A DNA stretch of 64,000 nt. It comes from Novosphingobium sp. CF614 (GTDB lineage Bacteria > Pseudomonadota > Alphaproteobacteria > Sphingomonadales > Sphingomonadaceae). Under the pieces are notes generated by a model. The model was not told the origin of the DNA. It did not search any database and saw only the letters and a program-made list of their open reading frames with translations. The stretch spans positions 1 through 64,000 of the forward strand of contig NZ_FOOR01000010.1 in NCBI RefSeq assembly GCF_900113255.1, in the 5' to 3' direction. Of the stretch, positions 62,711-64,000 are shown piece after piece (position 1 is the first letter of the stretch; each line of letters opens with the position of its first letter). The position numbers and the translations under genes were made by a program.

Positions 62711-63811
62711 TCAGTAGGATTTGTCCGGACCGCCGCACTCGAGGCATATGCCATTTTCAAACAAGTAGAAGCGATAGGGCAACCACGCGGCGGCATGATC
62801 GCTATAGTTGATGAAGATGAAGAACACGACGAGGTAGAGGAGGAGGATGCCGAGGGCGAAAAGCTGGCGCTGCTGATTCGAGCGCGCCAGGGCATCGGGC
62901 GCGCGTGCGTAGACGAAACATTGGACGGGCAGCAAATACAGACCGAGCCGGTCGACCACGGTCGACGACGAGTAAAGGAGCGTCGCCGGCACGCTGGCCA
63001 CCGCCGCCGCACTGAGCGCCATCCACGCGAGGCGGGAGCTCCCTTCCAATTTGAACTGTTTGCGAAAGACAAGGAAAATCGCGCCTGGTAGCGCGGCCAT
63101 CAAGGCACGGACCAACGCGCCGGACGAACTGGCATCCACGTCGACATAGCTGGAAACGAGGACATCCGCGCGTGAACCGATCAGCGTGCGAAACCCGATG
63201 ATGGTCACTGCGGCTATAAGCGCGATGACAAGCAGACGGTTGCGGCGGCTCACAACCGCACCGAGCGGAACCATCCCCAGTGCGGTGGCATGAAACAGTG
63301 CCCCGATCGCCACCCAAAGCGTGTATCGTCCGATTTTCTCGCGACCCAGCGCCAACAGCCCCATCAGGATGAACGATATGGCGATACCCTGGCGAATATA
63401 TCCCATGCCGCAGACCACGACCAGGTAAGGGTACGCCACCGTCATGCAAAGCCACGGCCGTGGCTGGGCAAGGCAGAAGAACAGCAATGCCACCGCCATG
63501 ACGATACCGCTGAACATGGTGATGACGACTATCCCGGTAGTGAACTGGGAGGCGATGATCGAGAGCAGGGTGAAGCCGAGGTCCTTGGAGGTTACCGCGG
63601 CATTGTCGACAGTCAGCCAGTAGAATGGCTCGAGGTTGAGATAGTAATTGCCCCAGTCCCCGCCGGTTTTCCAACGCCCCCCAATGAACAGCGCCAGCGC
63701 GATCGTATACAGGATCCACACGAAGTTGACGCGCGGGTTCACCTTCTCGACGCCTTGCTCAAGCAGTGCCATGAAGGCGGCGAAACCGAGAAAAATCCAA
63801 TATATCAGCAC
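62711..63811 (-). CDS. EpsG-like polysaccharide polymerase
   Basis: The product (about 366 aa) has ten or more membrane helices and the EpsG pattern: GGRWKTGGDWGNYYLNLEPF (about 45-64) followed by DLGFTLLSIIAS and CGMGYIRQGIAISFILMGLLAL (about 133-155). EpsG proteins are Wzy-type EPS polymerases. The start is uncertain: GTG at 63811 overlaps the AsnB stop by 7 bases and gives the family-like opening LIYWIFLGF, whereas the longer frame begins at 63862. Confidence 0.82.
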   Translation of the reverse strand: MLIYWIFLGFAAFMALLEQGVEKVNPRVNFVWILYTIALALFIGGRWKTGGDWGNYYLNLEPFYWLTVDNAAVTSKDLGFTLLSIIASQFTTGIVVITMFSGIVMAVALLFFCLAQPRPWLCMTVAYPYLVVVCGMGYIRQGIAISFILMGLLALGREKIGRYTLWVAIGALFHATALGMVPLGAVVSRRNRLLVIALIAAVTIIGFRTLIGSRADVLVSSYVDVDASSSGALVRALMAALPGAIFLVFRKQFKLEGSSRLAWMALSAAAVASVPATLLYSSSTVVDRLGLYLLPVQCFVYARAPDALARSNQQRQLFALGILLLYLVVFFIFINYSDHAAAWLPYRFYLFENGICLECGGPDKSY

Positions 63812-64000
63812 TGAGCTTGCCACCCGATCAGCATGAGGACAGACCACAAGGCGGCGGTCCAATCATGGGTGCCGCGCAGGTGTTGCTGCCAACGAAGCTG
63901 CACTGCCGCACTATCCAGACCCTCTATTCCCGCCAATGATGACGGTGCAAGCTGCGTCTCGGCCCAGTCGCGCAGCGGTCCGCGCAACCACCGGTCCAGC
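63805..64000 (-). CDS. asnB: Asparagine synthase (glutamine-hydrolysing), C-terminal end, cut by the window edge
   Basis: Only the last 65 residues are in the window. The sequence RWLRGPLRDWAETQL, then LRWQQHLRGTHDWTAALWSV, is the end of the synthetase domain of AsnB-type proteins, which are common in EPS loci. The rest of the gene runs past the window end. It is the first gene of the operon as far as can be seen, just upstream of the EpsG-like gene. Confidence 0.85.
   Translation of the reverse strand, partial: LDRWLRGPLRDWAETQLAPSSLAGIEGLDSAAVQLRWQQHLRGTHDWTAALWSVLMLIGWQAQC

Noticed and set aside
1-64000. tRNA, rRNA or CRISPR arrays
   Set aside because: I looked for cloverleaf-type arms, rRNA conserved strings and regularly spaced direct repeats by eye and saw none. 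A tRNAscan or CRISPR search could still find a weak case.

Overview
The window is high-GC alphaproteobacterial DNA, most likely from a sphingomonad (Novosphingobium, Sphingobium or Sphingomonas type). This assignment is an inference from codon choice, from the PssD/PssE (SpsK-like) glucuronosyltransferase pair, and from the blend of sphingan-like and capsule-like genes. I ran no database search. Nearly all of the 64 kb is devoted to surface polysaccharide: sugar nucleotide supply, glycosyltransferases, acyl, pyruvyl, methyl and sulfo decoration, flippases, polymerases and two separate export systems. I found no rRNA, tRNA or CRISPR.

Region 1 (0.07-0.7 kb) is a graveyard of insertion sequence pieces (IS5-type and IS21-type). 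Region 2 (0.8-17.8 kb, all minus strand) reads as one long transcription unit for an ABC-transporter-dependent capsule. It holds kpsE, kpsM and kpsT, a coiled-coil protein, a 1095-aa repeat/glycosyltransferase protein, a 777-aa double glycosyltransferase, an acetyltransferase, a secreted beta-helix protein, a methyltransferase and a CtrA/BexD-like outer membrane lipoprotein. It ends in rmlC, rmlB, rmlD and rmlA for dTDP-L-rhamnose. A run of eleven C lies inside the outer membrane lipoprotein gene. Region 3 (18-21.5 kb) carries a PhyH-type dioxygenase, a DUF5672-type glycosyltransferase and a GT2 enzyme with a (GC)10 tract near its start.

Region 4 (21.8-34.2 kb, mostly plus strand) is the most unusual part: a nonulosonic (sialic-like) acid module. 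It opens with a four-domain fusion (CBS pair, NeuB synthase, SAF, xylose-isomerase-like TIM barrel). This is followed by a CMP-nonulosonate cytidylyltransferase, an NAD-dependent epimerase, a pyruvyltransferase, a Wzy-like polymerase, a Tat-exported beta-helix protein, an O-acyltransferase, a Wzx flippase and a polysialyltransferase-like enzyme. The stretch at about 27.2-31.4 kb is clearly more AT-rich than its surroundings. Region 5 (34.2-36 kb) is another set of IS remnants (5'-truncated IS66, internally deleted IS110).

Region 6 (36-46 kb) holds a second flippase, a GH12-like hydrolase, two metallophosphoesterases, a Zn-ribbon methyltransferase, an acyltransferase, a WcaI-like glycosyltransferase and fcl-gmd for GDP-L-fucose. 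Region 7 (46.5-64 kb) is a Wzx/Wzy-type exopolysaccharide unit. One arm runs PssD, PssE, polymerase, GT4, with a beta-propeller GINT1-like protein divergent from it. The long minus-strand operon runs AsnB (cut by the window edge), EpsG-like polymerase, ABC transporter, GT2, two GT4, acyltransferase, a broken GT4, sulfotransferase, a very short Wza-like lipoprotein, an outer membrane beta-barrel and a Wzc-like tyrosine kinase.

Together the genes could make at least two, perhaps three, different glycans: a rhamnose-containing capsule exported by KpsMTE, a nonulosonate-containing chain, and a fucose/glucuronate-type EPS. No initiating phosphoglycosyltransferase (WcaJ/WbaP type), KpsC or KpsS is visible, so some required genes must lie elsewhere.
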